Origin: JAFGLZ01 sp964390905
GTDB taxonomy: Bacteria; Planctomycetota; Phycisphaerae; UBA1845; JAFGLZ01
Direction: 5' to 3'
NCBI GenBank assembly: GCA_964390905.1
Contig: CAYMLO010000024.1
Location: forward strand, 1 to 64,000
DNA length: 64,000 bases
The translations under genes and the position numbers were made by a program. Numbering within the stretch: position 1 is the stretch's first letter; every line of letters starts with the position of its first letter. Shown here one piece after another: positions 26,771 to 35,226 of this stretch. Below the pieces are notes generated by a model. That model was not told the origin of the DNA and searched no databases. It worked only from the letters and a program-made list of their open reading frames with translations.

Positions 26771-27103
26771 CTAGACTCGTTCGCCGCACTCCGGGCAGCG
26801 TGGTTCGGTGATCCCTCGCAGGATGTACCCGCATTCCCGGCAGCGGGTCTCGCGGTCGCGTGGCAGGGAACCGGCGTACCGCGTCAGCAACCCATAGCTG
26901 GCCACGGAGATCACACAAGGCCACAGCTTCTCGCCGAACACGTGGGCCATCGTTGTTCTCAGATCGATCGGCAGGCCAGCCAAGGCGTCGTGGATCATCT
27001 TGCACATCTGGAAGTGATACCTGGCGAAGGCCCCATAGACAACGCCCGCAAGCACCGCGATCGCGGCCCGCCAGAACCAGTGAAGCCGTGGCCTGCGCAT
27101 CAT
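26771..27103 (-). CDS. Small membrane protein with C-terminal zinc ribbon, copy 1
   Basis: A 110-residue protein that opens MMRRPRLHWFWRAAIAVLAG and ends CRECGYILRGITEPRCPECGER, the canonical planctomycete zinc-ribbon tail. Two hydrophobic segments, at about residues 9-25 and 62-75, should place the ribbon on the cytoplasmic side. It starts 19 bases after the hydrolase gene on the same strand and is followed by its paralogue after 38 bases. The pair differs mainly in the loop between the two helices. The ribbon is intact in both, so both are probably functional. Confidence 0.75.
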   Translation of the reverse strand: MMRRPRLHWFWRAAIAVLAGVVYGAFARYHFQMCKMIHDALAGLPIDLRTTMAHVFGEKLWPCVISVASYGLLTRYAGSLPRDRETRCRECGYILRGITEPRCPECGERV

Positions 27104-27122
27104 GGACGCCCTGAGCGGTCCC

Positions 27123-28853
27123 TCATCTGCGACGCCGCACGATCATGCCGAGGCAGCAGGCGGCGGCGAGCGACAACATCGGCCCCGTTCCGGTTCCGCA
27201 CTTGAAGACGGCCGTCACGTCACGGTCGTCGTCCATCGCGATCGTCGTCGAGGCGTTGGCGTCGGTCGCCGCGTAGTTCGCGTCGCCCGGGTGATTGGGG
27301 TCGTAGATCAGCCAGTGCTTGAACCCCTTGCCGGCGTTGGCCTCGGCCGTAAGGGTCACCGGCGTGCCGGGTTCGTAGTACCGCGGAAAGTTCGGATCGA
27401 TCTCCACGACCCGACCCCACGCCGGGTTGACCACGTCGACGTTTAGCGTGGCCGGGTCGGGGACGACGCGGACCTCCGTGGTGAACTTGAACGGCGCCGG
27501 TCCGATGGTGGTGTAGGTCAGCTCGACGAAGAAGGCCCGCCACCCCACAGGCGGCATGGACACCTGCCCGATGTAGAGCCCGCCGCCCTGGTGGGTGAGG
27601 ACGCTGTCGGTCCACACCGGACCCGAGTAGGGCATGCCGACCGGGTTCTTCCGGAAGTCGCGCGCCACGGTATTGGTGGCCTGCCACAGCCTGACCTCGG
27701 TGGGTGGCGGGGTCACCGTTTGCACGTGGATCGCGTCGTCGCCCACGAACGTCCAGGAGAACTGCGGTCGCGGCATCCCGGCGAGGATGGCGTAGTAGTA
27801 GGCCAAGAGGCTGTCGCCTGCGTCGGAACCGTCGAGTGAATGGTCGGTGTTGGGGACGTAGCGGAGGTACTTCTCGCCCGGCAGGTCGTCGAAGTAGAAC
27901 TGGGACGAGTCGGGCAGGAAGAAGTCGTCGCCGGCCGAGTTGATCATGAACTTGGGCATCGTGTAGCGGGCCAGGTAGGCGTAGGGATCGACGACGGCGA
28001 ACATGGCGGCGATCTCGGGGGTCTGGAACCAGCCCATGATGCCCATGTCCTCGTAGTCATGGACGGCCGGGGCCCAGAAGCCGTAGGCGGCGTAGTGGTG
28101 GGTCATGGAGACCTCGACGTTGAGCACGTCGATCACGATGGGCACGATCGCCACGACGCGCGGGTCGACGGCGGCCGTCGTCCACGTCGTCCAGCCGCGC
28201 TTCGACGCGCCGGACACCACGAAGTCGTCGATCGTCACCGCCCCGCCCGTCGCGCCGTAGATGAAGGCCTGCGTGGCGTCCATCGCCAGAACGGCCGCGT
28301 TCGTCATCGGCAGGCGCGGCAGCCACAGCGCGTCGCCGGTCCGCAGGTACTTGTCCCACGCGTAGGCGATCAGCTCGTCTTCCGTGCGACCGTTGGCGAT
28401 GTAGCGCGGGTCCGTCTCGTCTGTGAACTTGATCCGCTGGTTCGGGACCATCCGCAGGTCCACGACGACGGTGTTCGTCTGCGTCGCGAGGGTCGTCAAC
28501 ATCGAGTCGACCGATGACGGCGGCGATCCCCCGTTGCTGCCCCCGTCGATGAAGAGAAACGCCCGCGTGCCGTTGACGGTCGTCGGCTTGATGATCGTGA
28601 CCCAGTGTTGCCACAGCTCCCGGTCCACCTCGTTCGGCTCGTCCCGCCAGACCTGGGACTTCATGTCCAACACGTACGCCGCATAGCCCGACCCGGTGAA
28701 GTAGTTCACGAATGCGTAGGTGAAGTTCGGGTCCGGCAGCGCGATGTAGTCGTCCAGCGCCGTGCCTGCGGCGGGTTGCAGCCAGCCGCCCACTACGACG
28801 CCGAAGACCAACAGCCACACGCACTTGCTCAGGACGGAATCGCGAGTCGACAT
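27123..28853 (-). CDS. PhoPQ-activated pathogenicity-related (PqaA-type) secreted hydrolase
   Basis: A 576-residue protein of the PhoPQ_related alpha/beta-hydrolase family. After the signal peptide it reads ALDDYIALPDPNFTYAFVN, the family's usual opening. VSGASKRGWTTW (around residue 215) is the nucleophile elbow with Ser, and NSAGDDFFLPD and NTDHSLDG supply the Asp and His. The last 100 residues add a divergent InlB-type repeat (GFKHWLIYDPN to DVTAVFKCG), then a hydrophobic segment and RRRR, which looks like a C-terminal surface-sorting signal. The signal peptide and the sorting tail put the enzyme at the cell surface. In Salmonella PqaA affects peptide resistance, but planctomycete homologues have no known substrate. 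The tail and the InlB repeat are additions to the family core. Confidence 0.8.
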   Translation of the reverse strand: MSTRDSVLSKCVWLLVFGVVVGGWLQPAAGTALDDYIALPDPNFTYAFVNYFTGSGYAAYVLDMKSQVWRDEPNEVDRELWQHWVTIIKPTTVNGTRAFLFIDGGSNGGSPPSSVDSMLTTLATQTNTVVVDLRMVPNQRIKFTDETDPRYIANGRTEDELIAYAWDKYLRTGDALWLPRLPMTNAAVLAMDATQAFIYGATGGAVTIDDFVVSGASKRGWTTWTTAAVDPRVVAIVPIVIDVLNVEVSMTHHYAAYGFWAPAVHDYEDMGIMGWFQTPEIAAMFAVVDPYAYLARYTMPKFMINSAGDDFFLPDSSQFYFDDLPGEKYLRYVPNTDHSLDGSDAGDSLLAYYYAILAGMPRPQFSWTFVGDDAIHVQTVTPPPTEVRLWQATNTVARDFRKNPVGMPYSGPVWTDSVLTHQGGGLYIGQVSMPPVGWRAFFVELTYTTIGPAPFKFTTEVRVVPDPATLNVDVVNPAWGRVVEIDPNFPRYYEPGTPVTLTAEANAGKGFKHWLIYDPNHPGDANYAATDANASTTIAMDDDRDVTAVFKCGTGTGPMLSLAAACCLGMIVRRRR

Positions 28854-29025
28854 GGTTTGCCCTCCCCAGCACCAGCGCCTGCAGGCCCGACGCTTCGGGC
28901 GCAGCCTTCACCCCCGGGAATCCTGGCCAGCCTCCAGATCAAGGATACCAGCATGCGCAAGGTCGGTCAAAACGGCGAGGAGTTTGGCACGTAGGCTGCA
29001 CCCTCAGACGGGAGTGATCGGGTCG

Positions 29026-30138
29026 TCATCCGCGATACCTTGCGTCTTCCTCGATGGGCCGGAACGGCGGGGGGTGCACAGGGCGATCGGGCCACAAGGC
29101 AGACCGGTTTTGCTCGTAGGCGTCGACGGCGGCGAGGATGGCCTCCATGCTCAGCCGGGCCGTTCGCAGGCCTGGTTCCGGATCGACGCCGTCCACCACG
29201 CACTCATGGAACCGTGTGTACTGACGGATGAAGTTCTTCAAGCCGGCAAAGGCGTCGGGTCCGCCGCCGCCGACGTCGGATGCGTCAATGCGGGTCCGGA
29301 CCCCGGTCTGCTCGACCACGAACAGATCCATGCTGCCGTCGTAGCGGTGGTCGTAGATGAGTTGAGCGTCCTGGCAGTACACGCGGTAGTCGATCGCGCT
29401 CTCGCAGTGGCGAATCCCCCAACTGCTGAACATCGTGCCGATCCCGCCGCGTTCGAACTCGAAGATCGCGAAGGACGTGTCAGGCCCTTCCATCCGATCG
29501 CCCTGGGCGATCTTCGTGGAGGCCTTGGCCGCCTTGACGGGTCGGCCCATCATCCAGATCATCAGGTCCACGTAGTGGCAGCCGTGGCTGAACAGCGATC
29601 CGCCCCGGCCGAGCCCCTCGTTGGTCTTGATCCACGACTTGTCGTCGAGCCACTGGCCCGACCAGCCCTGCTCCGTCCGGCAGGTCACGGCGAAGGGCGC
29701 GCCGTAGGTTCCGGCCTCAACGAGCTGATGCATCTTGATAAACAGCGGATTGTGTCTCAAGATGTAGCCTACGGACACGCGGACGTCGTGACGTTCGGTC
29801 AGTTCGATCACTTCGTCCATGTCCGCCAGGGTGGTGGTGACGGGCTTCTCGACGAGGAGGCCGCGCGCCCCGTGGCCCACGGCCGACCGGATGTTGTCGA
29901 TGTGTAGGTTGTGGGGCGTGCAGACCGCCACGGCGTGGATGTCCGTGACGTGGTCGTACATCTCGGCCTCGTCGGCGAACAGCGGCGCGTCGCCCAGCTT
30001 CGCCGCGTTGGCGGCCGAGGGCCCACGCGGATCCACGCCGGCCACCAGCTCGAACCGGTCGCTGAGCTGACCGATGGCCGAAAGGTGCGACCCCGCGATC
30101 CCGCCGAGTCCGATGACAGCCGTGCGAAGGCGTTCCAT
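29026..30138 (-). CDS. Gfo/Idh/MocA family sugar dehydrogenase
   Basis: A 370-residue NAD(P)-dependent oxidoreductase. The N-terminal Rossmann motif is AVIGLGGIAGSHLSAI, and VEKPVTTTLADMDEVI carries the family's EKP signature with the catalytic Lys. The C-terminal alpha/beta domain should bind the sugar. GGSLFSHGCHYVDLMIWMMG contains the conserved His near D-x-x-x-x. I chose the ATG at 30138 because GGAGG lies nine bases upstream; the ATG at 30144 is too close to that site. It is divergent to the DegT aminotransferase gene at 30289, and a dehydrogenase plus a DegT aminotransferase is the usual pair for making amino sugars. Substrate unknown. Confidence 0.88.
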   Translation of the reverse strand: MERLRTAVIGLGGIAGSHLSAIGQLSDRFELVAGVDPRGPSAANAAKLGDAPLFADEAEMYDHVTDIHAVAVCTPHNLHIDNIRSAVGHGARGLLVEKPVTTTLADMDEVIELTERHDVRVSVGYILRHNPLFIKMHQLVEAGTYGAPFAVTCRTEQGWSGQWLDDKSWIKTNEGLGRGGSLFSHGCHYVDLMIWMMGRPVKAAKASTKIAQGDRMEGPDTSFAIFEFERGGIGTMFSSWGIRHCESAIDYRVYCQDAQLIYDHRYDGSMDLFVVEQTGVRTRIDASDVGGGGPDAFAGLKNFIRQYTRFHECVVDGVDPEPGLRTARLSMEAILAAVDAYEQNRSALWPDRPVHPPPFRPIEEDARYRG

Positions 30139-30239
30139 GGGCATGACCCTCCAAACACCAACCGACCACGAAGCTAAGCCGGTTGCGCCTATCACGCAAG
30201 GCGCCGTCAGTGATGCACCGCGTCCCACCGTTCTGACGT

Positions 30240-30274
30240 TTCGATATTTCGACTTTTCGACGTTTCGCTGTTTC
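30240..30274. repeat. Array of 8-bp TTCG-containing repeats upstream of the DegT gene
   Basis: Four units of the form TTCGxxxT run without gaps: TTCGATAT, TTCGACTT, TTCGACGT and TTCGCTGT, followed by TTC at 30272-30274. The array ends about 15 bases before the ATG at 30289 and just before its AGGAG ribosome binding site, so it lies in the leader or promoter of that gene. Confidence 0.6.
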
Positions 30275-30288
30275 CCCAGGAGTGGCCT

Positions 30289-31527
30289 ATGTCCAAGCTA
30301 GCGATTGACGGCGGCAGCCCCGTCATCGAATCCCTGTCCGGCCCGCGACTGCTGATCGGCTCCGAAGAGCGTGACGCGGTGATGGCCCTCTTCGACCGCG
30401 TGATATCCGGCGGCGGTGCGTTCGACCGGTACGGCGGTCAAGAGGTCGATGCCTACGAGCGGGAGTTCGCGGAGTTCTGCGGCACGGCGTTCGCGACGGC
30501 GACCAGTTCCGGCACGGCCGCCATTCACGCCGCCGTCGCTGCGCTGCGGCTCGAGCCGGGCGACGAGATCGTGTCGGCGCCGATCACCGACCCAGGCGCG
30601 ATATCGCCGGTCTTGATGCAGAACTGCATCCCCACGTTCGCCGACACCGACCCCGAGACCTTCAACATCACGGCCGAAGGCATCCAGCGGGTCCTGACGG
30701 ACAGGACGCGGGCCGTCGTCGTCGGCCACATCGCCGGCGAACCGGCCGACATGGATCCCATCATGGACCTGGCCAAGGACCGGGACCTCGTCGTGATCGA
30801 GGACGCCAGCCAGGCCCACGCGGCCGAGTACCGGGGTCGGAGGGTCGGCTCGATCGGCCATATGGGCGCGTTCAGCACGATGAGCGGCAAGCATCACACC
30901 ACGGGCGGCCAGGGCGGGATCGTGACCACCAGTGACGAGGAGATCTACTGGAACGCCAAGCGCTTCGCCGACCGCGGCAAGCCGTTCGGCTCGGACGCCG
31001 GCGAGAACCTGTTCATGGGTCTCAACTACCGCATGACCGAGCTGGAGGCCTGTATCGGTCGCGTCCAGCTCAGCAAACTACCCGCCATCGCGGCGTCTCG
31101 GAGGCGGTTCGTCGACCGTCTCGGCGAGGGCATCGCCGGCTGCAGGGCGGTCCGGCTGGGCAAGATCGTCGGCGGCGCCACGCCGACCTACTGGTTCGGC
31201 CGGCTCCGTGTGGACGAATCGGCGCTGACGGTGGACAAGGCCCAATTCGTCCAGGCCCTATCGGCTGAGGGCGTGCCCTGCGCCGCCACCTACGTCACTG
31301 TGATGTACAAGCAGAAGTGGATCGCCGATCGGCAGACCTACGGCCAGAGCGGCCATCCGTGGACGGCCTCCTACGGTCGGGAGGTGGACTACACGGATTG
31401 CTGTCCCAACGCCGAGCGGGCGCTCGCCACGCATATGCTGCTACACTGGCACGAGAACCTGACCGACGACGATGCCGACCGGATCGCTGAGGCCGTCGTC
31501 AAAGTGGAAAAGGCCTACAAACGATGA
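30289..31527 (+). CDS. DegT/DnrJ/EryC1/StrS family aminotransferase
   Basis: A 412-residue PLP-dependent enzyme of the DegT family. It opens SKLAIDGGSPV, has the loop TATSSGTAAIHAAVAAL for cofactor phosphate binding, VIEDASQAHAAEYRGRRVG for the Asp that pairs with the pyridine nitrogen, and FSTMSGKHHTTGGQGGIV where Lys forms the Schiff base. The sequence around the Lys (GKHHTTG) is typical of the branch that also includes GDP-perosamine-type and inosamine enzymes, and differs from the FYPSKNLGG of the other DegT protein at 1824. An AGGAG precedes the ATG. The gene overlaps the amidohydrolase gene by ATGA (31524-31527), so the two are translated together. The divergent Gfo/Idh/MocA gene probably acts in the same pathway. 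Confidence 0.85.
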   Translation: MSKLAIDGGSPVIESLSGPRLLIGSEERDAVMALFDRVISGGGAFDRYGGQEVDAYEREFAEFCGTAFATATSSGTAAIHAAVAALRLEPGDEIVSAPITDPGAISPVLMQNCIPTFADTDPETFNITAEGIQRVLTDRTRAVVVGHIAGEPADMDPIMDLAKDRDLVVIEDASQAHAAEYRGRRVGSIGHMGAFSTMSGKHHTTGGQGGIVTTSDEEIYWNAKRFADRGKPFGSDAGENLFMGLNYRMTELEACIGRVQLSKLPAIAASRRRFVDRLGEGIAGCRAVRLGKIVGGATPTYWFGRLRVDESALTVDKAQFVQALSAEGVPCAATYVTVMYKQKWIADRQTYGQSGHPWTASYGREVDYTDCCPNAERALATHMLLHWHENLTDDDADRIAEAVVKVEKAYKR

Positions 31528-32405
31528 TTATCGACGCGCACGGACACCTGAACTGGCACAAACACGACACGGACAAGGTGGTGGCCAACCTCGACGAGCA
31601 CGGCATCGACAAGATGTGGGCCTTGAGCTGGGAGGTGATCCTTCCGGTCGAGGACGCCGAGTCCCGGAGCTACTCGGCCGTCTTGGATCCGCGCCACGGC
31701 CCGGGACAGTGGCTGCCGCTGGTGGACGTCATCGACGGGGCCCGGCGTTATCCGGATCGGCTGGTTCCCTTCTACGCGCCTCACCCGAAAGAGGCGCACG
31801 CCCTGGAGCGGCTCAAGGCCGCCGTCGAGATCCACGGCATCCGCGGCGTGGGCGAGTGGAAGTTCCGCGTGACGCTCGACGATCCGGACGGCATCCGGAT
31901 CTGGCGGTACGCGGGCGAGCGGCAGATGCCCGTCATCATCCACATGGATGCCCCCAGGCTGCCCCCGACCAATCTCGATGCCTGGGTCGACTCGTGGTAC
32001 GGCGGCACGGCCGACCATCTCGAACACGCGCTGCAACTGGCCCCCGACACGGTCGTCTGTGGCCATGGACCCGGCTTCTGGCGGTACGTCACCGGCAAGG
32101 AGCCACAGATCGAGGCCTCCTACCTGAAGGGCCCCGACGACTACGCCCCGGGCGGGCGGCTCATCGATCTGCTCGACAAATACCCGAACCTGTACTGCGA
32201 CCTGTCGGCGGGGTCGGGCCTTCGCGGGCTCCAGTGCTTTCCCGATGGTGGCGCGAAGTTCCTGACGACGTATCAGGACCGGGCCCTGTTCGCCAGGGAC
32301 TACTTCGACTCGGCCCTGCGTGATCACCTGGAGTCGCTGGCGTTGGACGAGACGGTCAGGGCCAAGATCCTCGGCGGAAACGCCCAACGCCTCGTGCCCG
32401 ACTGA
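31524..32405 (+). CDS. Amidohydrolase-family metal-dependent hydrolase
   Basis: A 293-residue TIM-barrel enzyme of the amidohydrolase-2 type. MIIDAHGHLNW gives the H-x-H metal motif on strand 1, VIIHMDA and CGHGPGFW the two later His residues, and the end FARDYFDSAL probably the Asp region. The family includes decarboxylases and hydrolases on ring or sugar acids. Its ATG overlaps the stop of the aminotransferase gene by four bases, and this coupling suggests that both proteins act on the same compound. GEWKFRVTLDDP in the middle matches family members of the TIM-barrel fold only. The substrate is unknown. Confidence 0.8.
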   Translation: MIIDAHGHLNWHKHDTDKVVANLDEHGIDKMWALSWEVILPVEDAESRSYSAVLDPRHGPGQWLPLVDVIDGARRYPDRLVPFYAPHPKEAHALERLKAAVEIHGIRGVGEWKFRVTLDDPDGIRIWRYAGERQMPVIIHMDAPRLPPTNLDAWVDSWYGGTADHLEHALQLAPDTVVCGHGPGFWRYVTGKEPQIEASYLKGPDDYAPGGRLIDLLDKYPNLYCDLSAGSGLRGLQCFPDGGAKFLTTYQDRALFARDYFDSALRDHLESLALDETVRAKILGGNAQRLVPD

Positions 32406-32450
32406 GTCGGCGGACCGTCCCGAACGACTGATGTCGGCTTCTGATTGCTG

Positions 32451-33014
32451 TCAGGCCTCGGGACTACGGACGGGAGGACACGAAGCCGAAGCAACCCGCA
32501 CACAGAAGGCAGCGCACGCAAGCGTCTCGATCCCGAACAGGGAATATGAGAGCACCTTGTGCATCATGAAGTAGGGCAAGTTCGTGAACAGCAGGAGATA
32601 GTCGAGCCAGAGCCGCGTCACGTTGACGGCAGACGTGATCAAGACCGCACCGACAATGGCGGCGACGATCGGGAAGAAACGCCACCGGGTAATCAGCAGG
32701 GGGGCAACCAACCCCATCACCGGTAACCCCGTACACTCTATGGCAAACACACCCACATGCGCCGGACAGCGTCCCGATTGAGACAAGAAGAGCCGAGCGG
32801 GGATGCGTACTTCGACGTGATGCGGGCCCTCGGCGATGTTGTTGCCGTCCAGGTCTCCCGCGTTGCATGCGTACGTCAAACGCGGATCAAAGGATGCATA
32901 TACCTGGGCCCAAACGTACTCGAGCCAGCCGATTTCCGCTCGCAGCCCCAACCATCCCAGCGTCCCCGCCAGGCCAAGGCGAACGCCCAGGAATCTCCAT
33001 CGACGCGTGCGCAG
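32451..33014 (-). CDS. Membrane protein, downstream copy of a tandem pair; start uncertain
   Basis: The last roughly 190 codons read as a homologue of the upstream gene (33027-33698): SGILRTRRW matches SGPIARSVRW, then WAQVYASFDPR matches the other protein's AYAHFFAAFDRR, TRLWLDYLLLFTNLP matches ARLWLWYLLLLTDIP, and FGIETLACAAFCVR matches FGIEFLLCVFICVR. The homology runs back to the stop codon TGA of the upstream gene (33029-33027), which is in the same frame. Between that stop and the conserved region there is no ATG or GTG; a CTG at 33014 or a TTG at 32951 are the only candidates. The copy may be translated from a rare start, by reinitiation or read-through, or it may be a decaying duplicate. 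Three membrane helices are predicted. Function unknown. Confidence 0.55.
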   Translation of the reverse strand: MRTRRWRFLGVRLGLAGTLGWLGLRAEIGWLEYVWAQVYASFDPRLTYACNAGDLDGNNIAEGPHHVEVRIPARLFLSQSGRCPAHVGVFAIECTGLPVMGLVAPLLITRWRFFPIVAAIVGAVLITSAVNVTRLWLDYLLLFTNLPYFMMHKVLSYSLFGIETLACAAFCVRVASASCPPVRSPEA

Positions 33015-33026
33015 TATCCCACTCCC

Positions 33027-33698
33027 TCAGAGATCTTGCTTTGGCTCGAGGCGATCGGGCCCCGGCGATCTGCTCGACGCACGGACAAACCGCACGCAAA
33101 TGAACACACAGAGAAGGAACTCGATGCCAAACGGTATGGTGTCTATCAACCAGAGACGCAGAGGCCAATGCAGAGGCCAGTATGCCGGCTCGCATGTGGA
33201 TAGGGGAATGTCTGTTAACAGTAAGAGATACCATAGCCACAGTCTTGCAGCCGCGAACAGGGATGTCAGGCCTATCGCTGAGACCGCCCCGATCAGGACG
33301 CTGCGTAGCGCGCAACGGCGCAGGAGCAGAGGAAAGACAGCGGGCATCATGGGCAAGCCGGTGTCCCACGCCCCTACCACGCGCTGAGTCTGGGGTCTTC
33401 TTTGGATCGGGCGCTTCCAATTGGCGCGCACCGGGAACCCGACTTCCACCAAGATCTTGCCGCGCAACTCCGGACCAACGGTGATTCGTCGATCAAAGGC
33501 CGCAAAGAAGTGGGCGTACGCGCCTTGCAGCCAGATACAGCGCAGAGGCGCGGCCGCGGTGACCGTAAGCAGCAACGCGCCCACCGCCGCTCTCAGCGAT
33601 ACGGCGGTAAAGACCCGCCATCGCACGGAACGAGCGATCGGCCCGGAGGCATATGTCAGCGCCACCGCGGAGTCGCTCGCCGGTTGGTGATCCGCCAC
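33027..33698 (-). CDS. Membrane protein of unknown function, upstream copy of a tandem pair
   Basis: A 223-residue protein that I do not recognise. It has hydrophobic segments at about residues 33-52, 132-150 and 185-205, a conserved polar loop with AAFDRRITVGPELRG, and a basic tail. It begins with GTG at 33698, eight bases after GAGG that overlaps the stop of the preceding gene (33708), so its translation is probably coupled to that gene. Its stop TGA is followed directly by the start of homology of its duplicate. It probably belongs to an operon with the secreted protein encoded at 33708-34823. Confidence 0.6.
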   Translation of the reverse strand: MADHQPASDSAVALTYASGPIARSVRWRVFTAVSLRAAVGALLLTVTAAAPLRCIWLQGAYAHFFAAFDRRITVGPELRGKILVEVGFPVRANWKRPIQRRPQTQRVVGAWDTGLPMMPAVFPLLLRRCALRSVLIGAVSAIGLTSLFAAARLWLWYLLLLTDIPLSTCEPAYWPLHWPLRLWLIDTIPFGIEFLLCVFICVRFVRASSRSPGPDRLEPKQDL

Positions 33699-33707
33699 GA
33701 GAAGACC

Positions 33708-34823
33708 TCAACCCCCCGTGCGGGGCTTCCACCACAGCAAGAGGGCTGTCCCGATCAGCAGACCAACCATCACGTCTACGCCGGGGCCCTTTCTTTTCAC
33801 AAACTTGCATGTCCCGTACACGTTGGGAGGCCAGTTGGGGTCCCGACAGCTCACCATGCCCGGGGTATCTTCACAGTCCGCCCACTTGCACCCTCCGGTA
33901 GGGTAGTTCGGACCATAGGCCCCATGTACACATACGCATTTCCAGACGTTCGGGTCTGTTGTCAGGACAGTTACGCCACCCTCCTGTGTGCCATCTGCCA
34001 TCGCTCTCATTCGGTAGTCCGTGTTGCCCACACGCGCCTGAAGCACCACTTCCCCGATTCTGCCACTGGCAGCGGGGACCAGAATGCCATCCACCTTAAC
34101 GCCATCGATGTCGCCGCTGCAAGCGATGCGACATGGATGAGAGGTGTCAAACTGCATCCGTGCATCGTGAGCGAGGGTCCCATCCGCAGCAAAGATCATC
34201 AGATTCCCCGAACCTCTGTCCCACGTGATCACCGCGCCACTGATCTTGTCACGTAGGTGCAGCGTGCCTCCGGGCCCGTTGTCTTGGCGAAGGTCCACCC
34301 CCTTTACCATCAGTTGACTCCATAGCGCCTGCGCAATGCGGTGTCCGCTGATATTCGTGCAGAGTACGGTGCCATCGTCTACCCGAGTCAGTCGCAGCCG
34401 CACGCGAAACGTGGCATGCTTGGCCAGCGCTACGTGGACCAGCACCGAGTTTGGTTCGTTGTCGGTGACCACGAAGCCCTCTGCGGGCAGGCCGCCGATC
34501 TCGCCCTTCCAGTTCAGGCGAGATGGATCGGACAGGTCGAACGTGAATTGACCCGAATGGGAGGTCTGCCCGCCAGGATCAAGCACCTCGAACGCCCCCG
34601 TGGCGAAGTTGATGACGATTCGAGTTCCATCGCCCTGCAGAAGCACGGCGTCGTCTTGATGCTTCTCGCCGGTCACGTCGATGCCGAAGTCGGTCAGTTT
34701 GTCGGCAACCGGGCGCCCGAGATCACCCGCCAGAACGACCCACGATCTCATCGCGTTGATGTTCTTGGCGTCTTCTCCCGTCAGACTCGTCGCGACCACA
34801 GCGCTCAGAATGAAATGTACCAT
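33708..34823 (-). CDS. Exported protein of unknown function with C-terminal membrane anchor
   Basis: A 371-residue protein that I do not recognise. A short hydrophobic start (MVHFILSAVVATSLTGEDA) may be a signal peptide. The middle is rich in beta-strands with repeated patterns such as RIVINFATGAF, AVITWDRGSGNLMIFAADG and FDLSDPSRLNWKGEIGG beside FDTSHPCRIACSGDIDG, which looks like an internal duplication of about 160 residues. Near the end, a Cys-rich part (CVCVHGAYGPNYPTGGCKWADC) precedes a single helix (VMVGLLIGTALLLWW) and KPRTGG. It is the first gene of a small operon with the duplicated membrane proteins. GGGAG precedes the ATG. Confidence 0.6.
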   Translation of the reverse strand: MVHFILSAVVATSLTGEDAKNINAMRSWVVLAGDLGRPVADKLTDFGIDVTGEKHQDDAVLLQGDGTRIVINFATGAFEVLDPGGQTSHSGQFTFDLSDPSRLNWKGEIGGLPAEGFVVTDNEPNSVLVHVALAKHATFRVRLRLTRVDDGTVLCTNISGHRIAQALWSQLMVKGVDLRQDNGPGGTLHLRDKISGAVITWDRGSGNLMIFAADGTLAHDARMQFDTSHPCRIACSGDIDGVKVDGILVPAASGRIGEVVLQARVGNTDYRMRAMADGTQEGGVTVLTTDPNVWKCVCVHGAYGPNYPTGGCKWADCEDTPGMVSCRDPNWPPNVYGTCKFVKRKGPGVDVMVGLLIGTALLLWWKPRTGG

Positions 34824-35175
34824 TGTCGATCTCCCATCAACCGTGAGCCCACCTGCCGGACTCTAAGACGGCAACCAAAACCTCGTAACTTGTAGTCTGT
34901 AGCCTCTAAAAGTGTATCACAGGATACGAGTGTGTCCAGGACTTATGTGGCTCCTTTTACTTCTCTTGGATCTGGCTCAATCCTGTCAAGGCACGGGCAG
35001 CACTTTGTCCCGGCGCCAGGGCGAAGGGCGTTGCATCTAACCTATTGGCAAGGAATATGTTGTGTCGTATCAACAGGTCATGCCTGTACATCGAGAAGCG
35101 TTGCCCTGGGTCTAGACCAGGTCCGTTTATCGGACGAAACTGGCTCAGAGGGACAGATAAGGAAATCGTGCTCCC
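34824..35175. other. Divergent intergenic region, no gene recognised
   Basis: About 350 bases of lower GC content than the surroundings between divergent genes. No coding frame, RNA or repeat stands out. The minus-strand promoter for the gene ending at 33708 should lie here but is not obvious. Confidence 0.4.
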
Positions 35176-35205
35176 TTGACAATGGGGGGCGGGGGGGACT
35201 AGAAC
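35176..35205 (+). promoter_or_regulatory. Possible promoter for the DUF1573 operon
   Basis: A perfect TTGACA at 35176-35181 is followed after 18 bases by TAGAAC at 35200-35205. The spacer is almost pure G (two runs of six and seven). A start of transcription near 35212 would favour the ATG at 35227 over the one at 35212. Visual match only. Confidence 0.4.
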
Positions 35206-35226
35206 CCATGGATGCTTGGTCAATCG

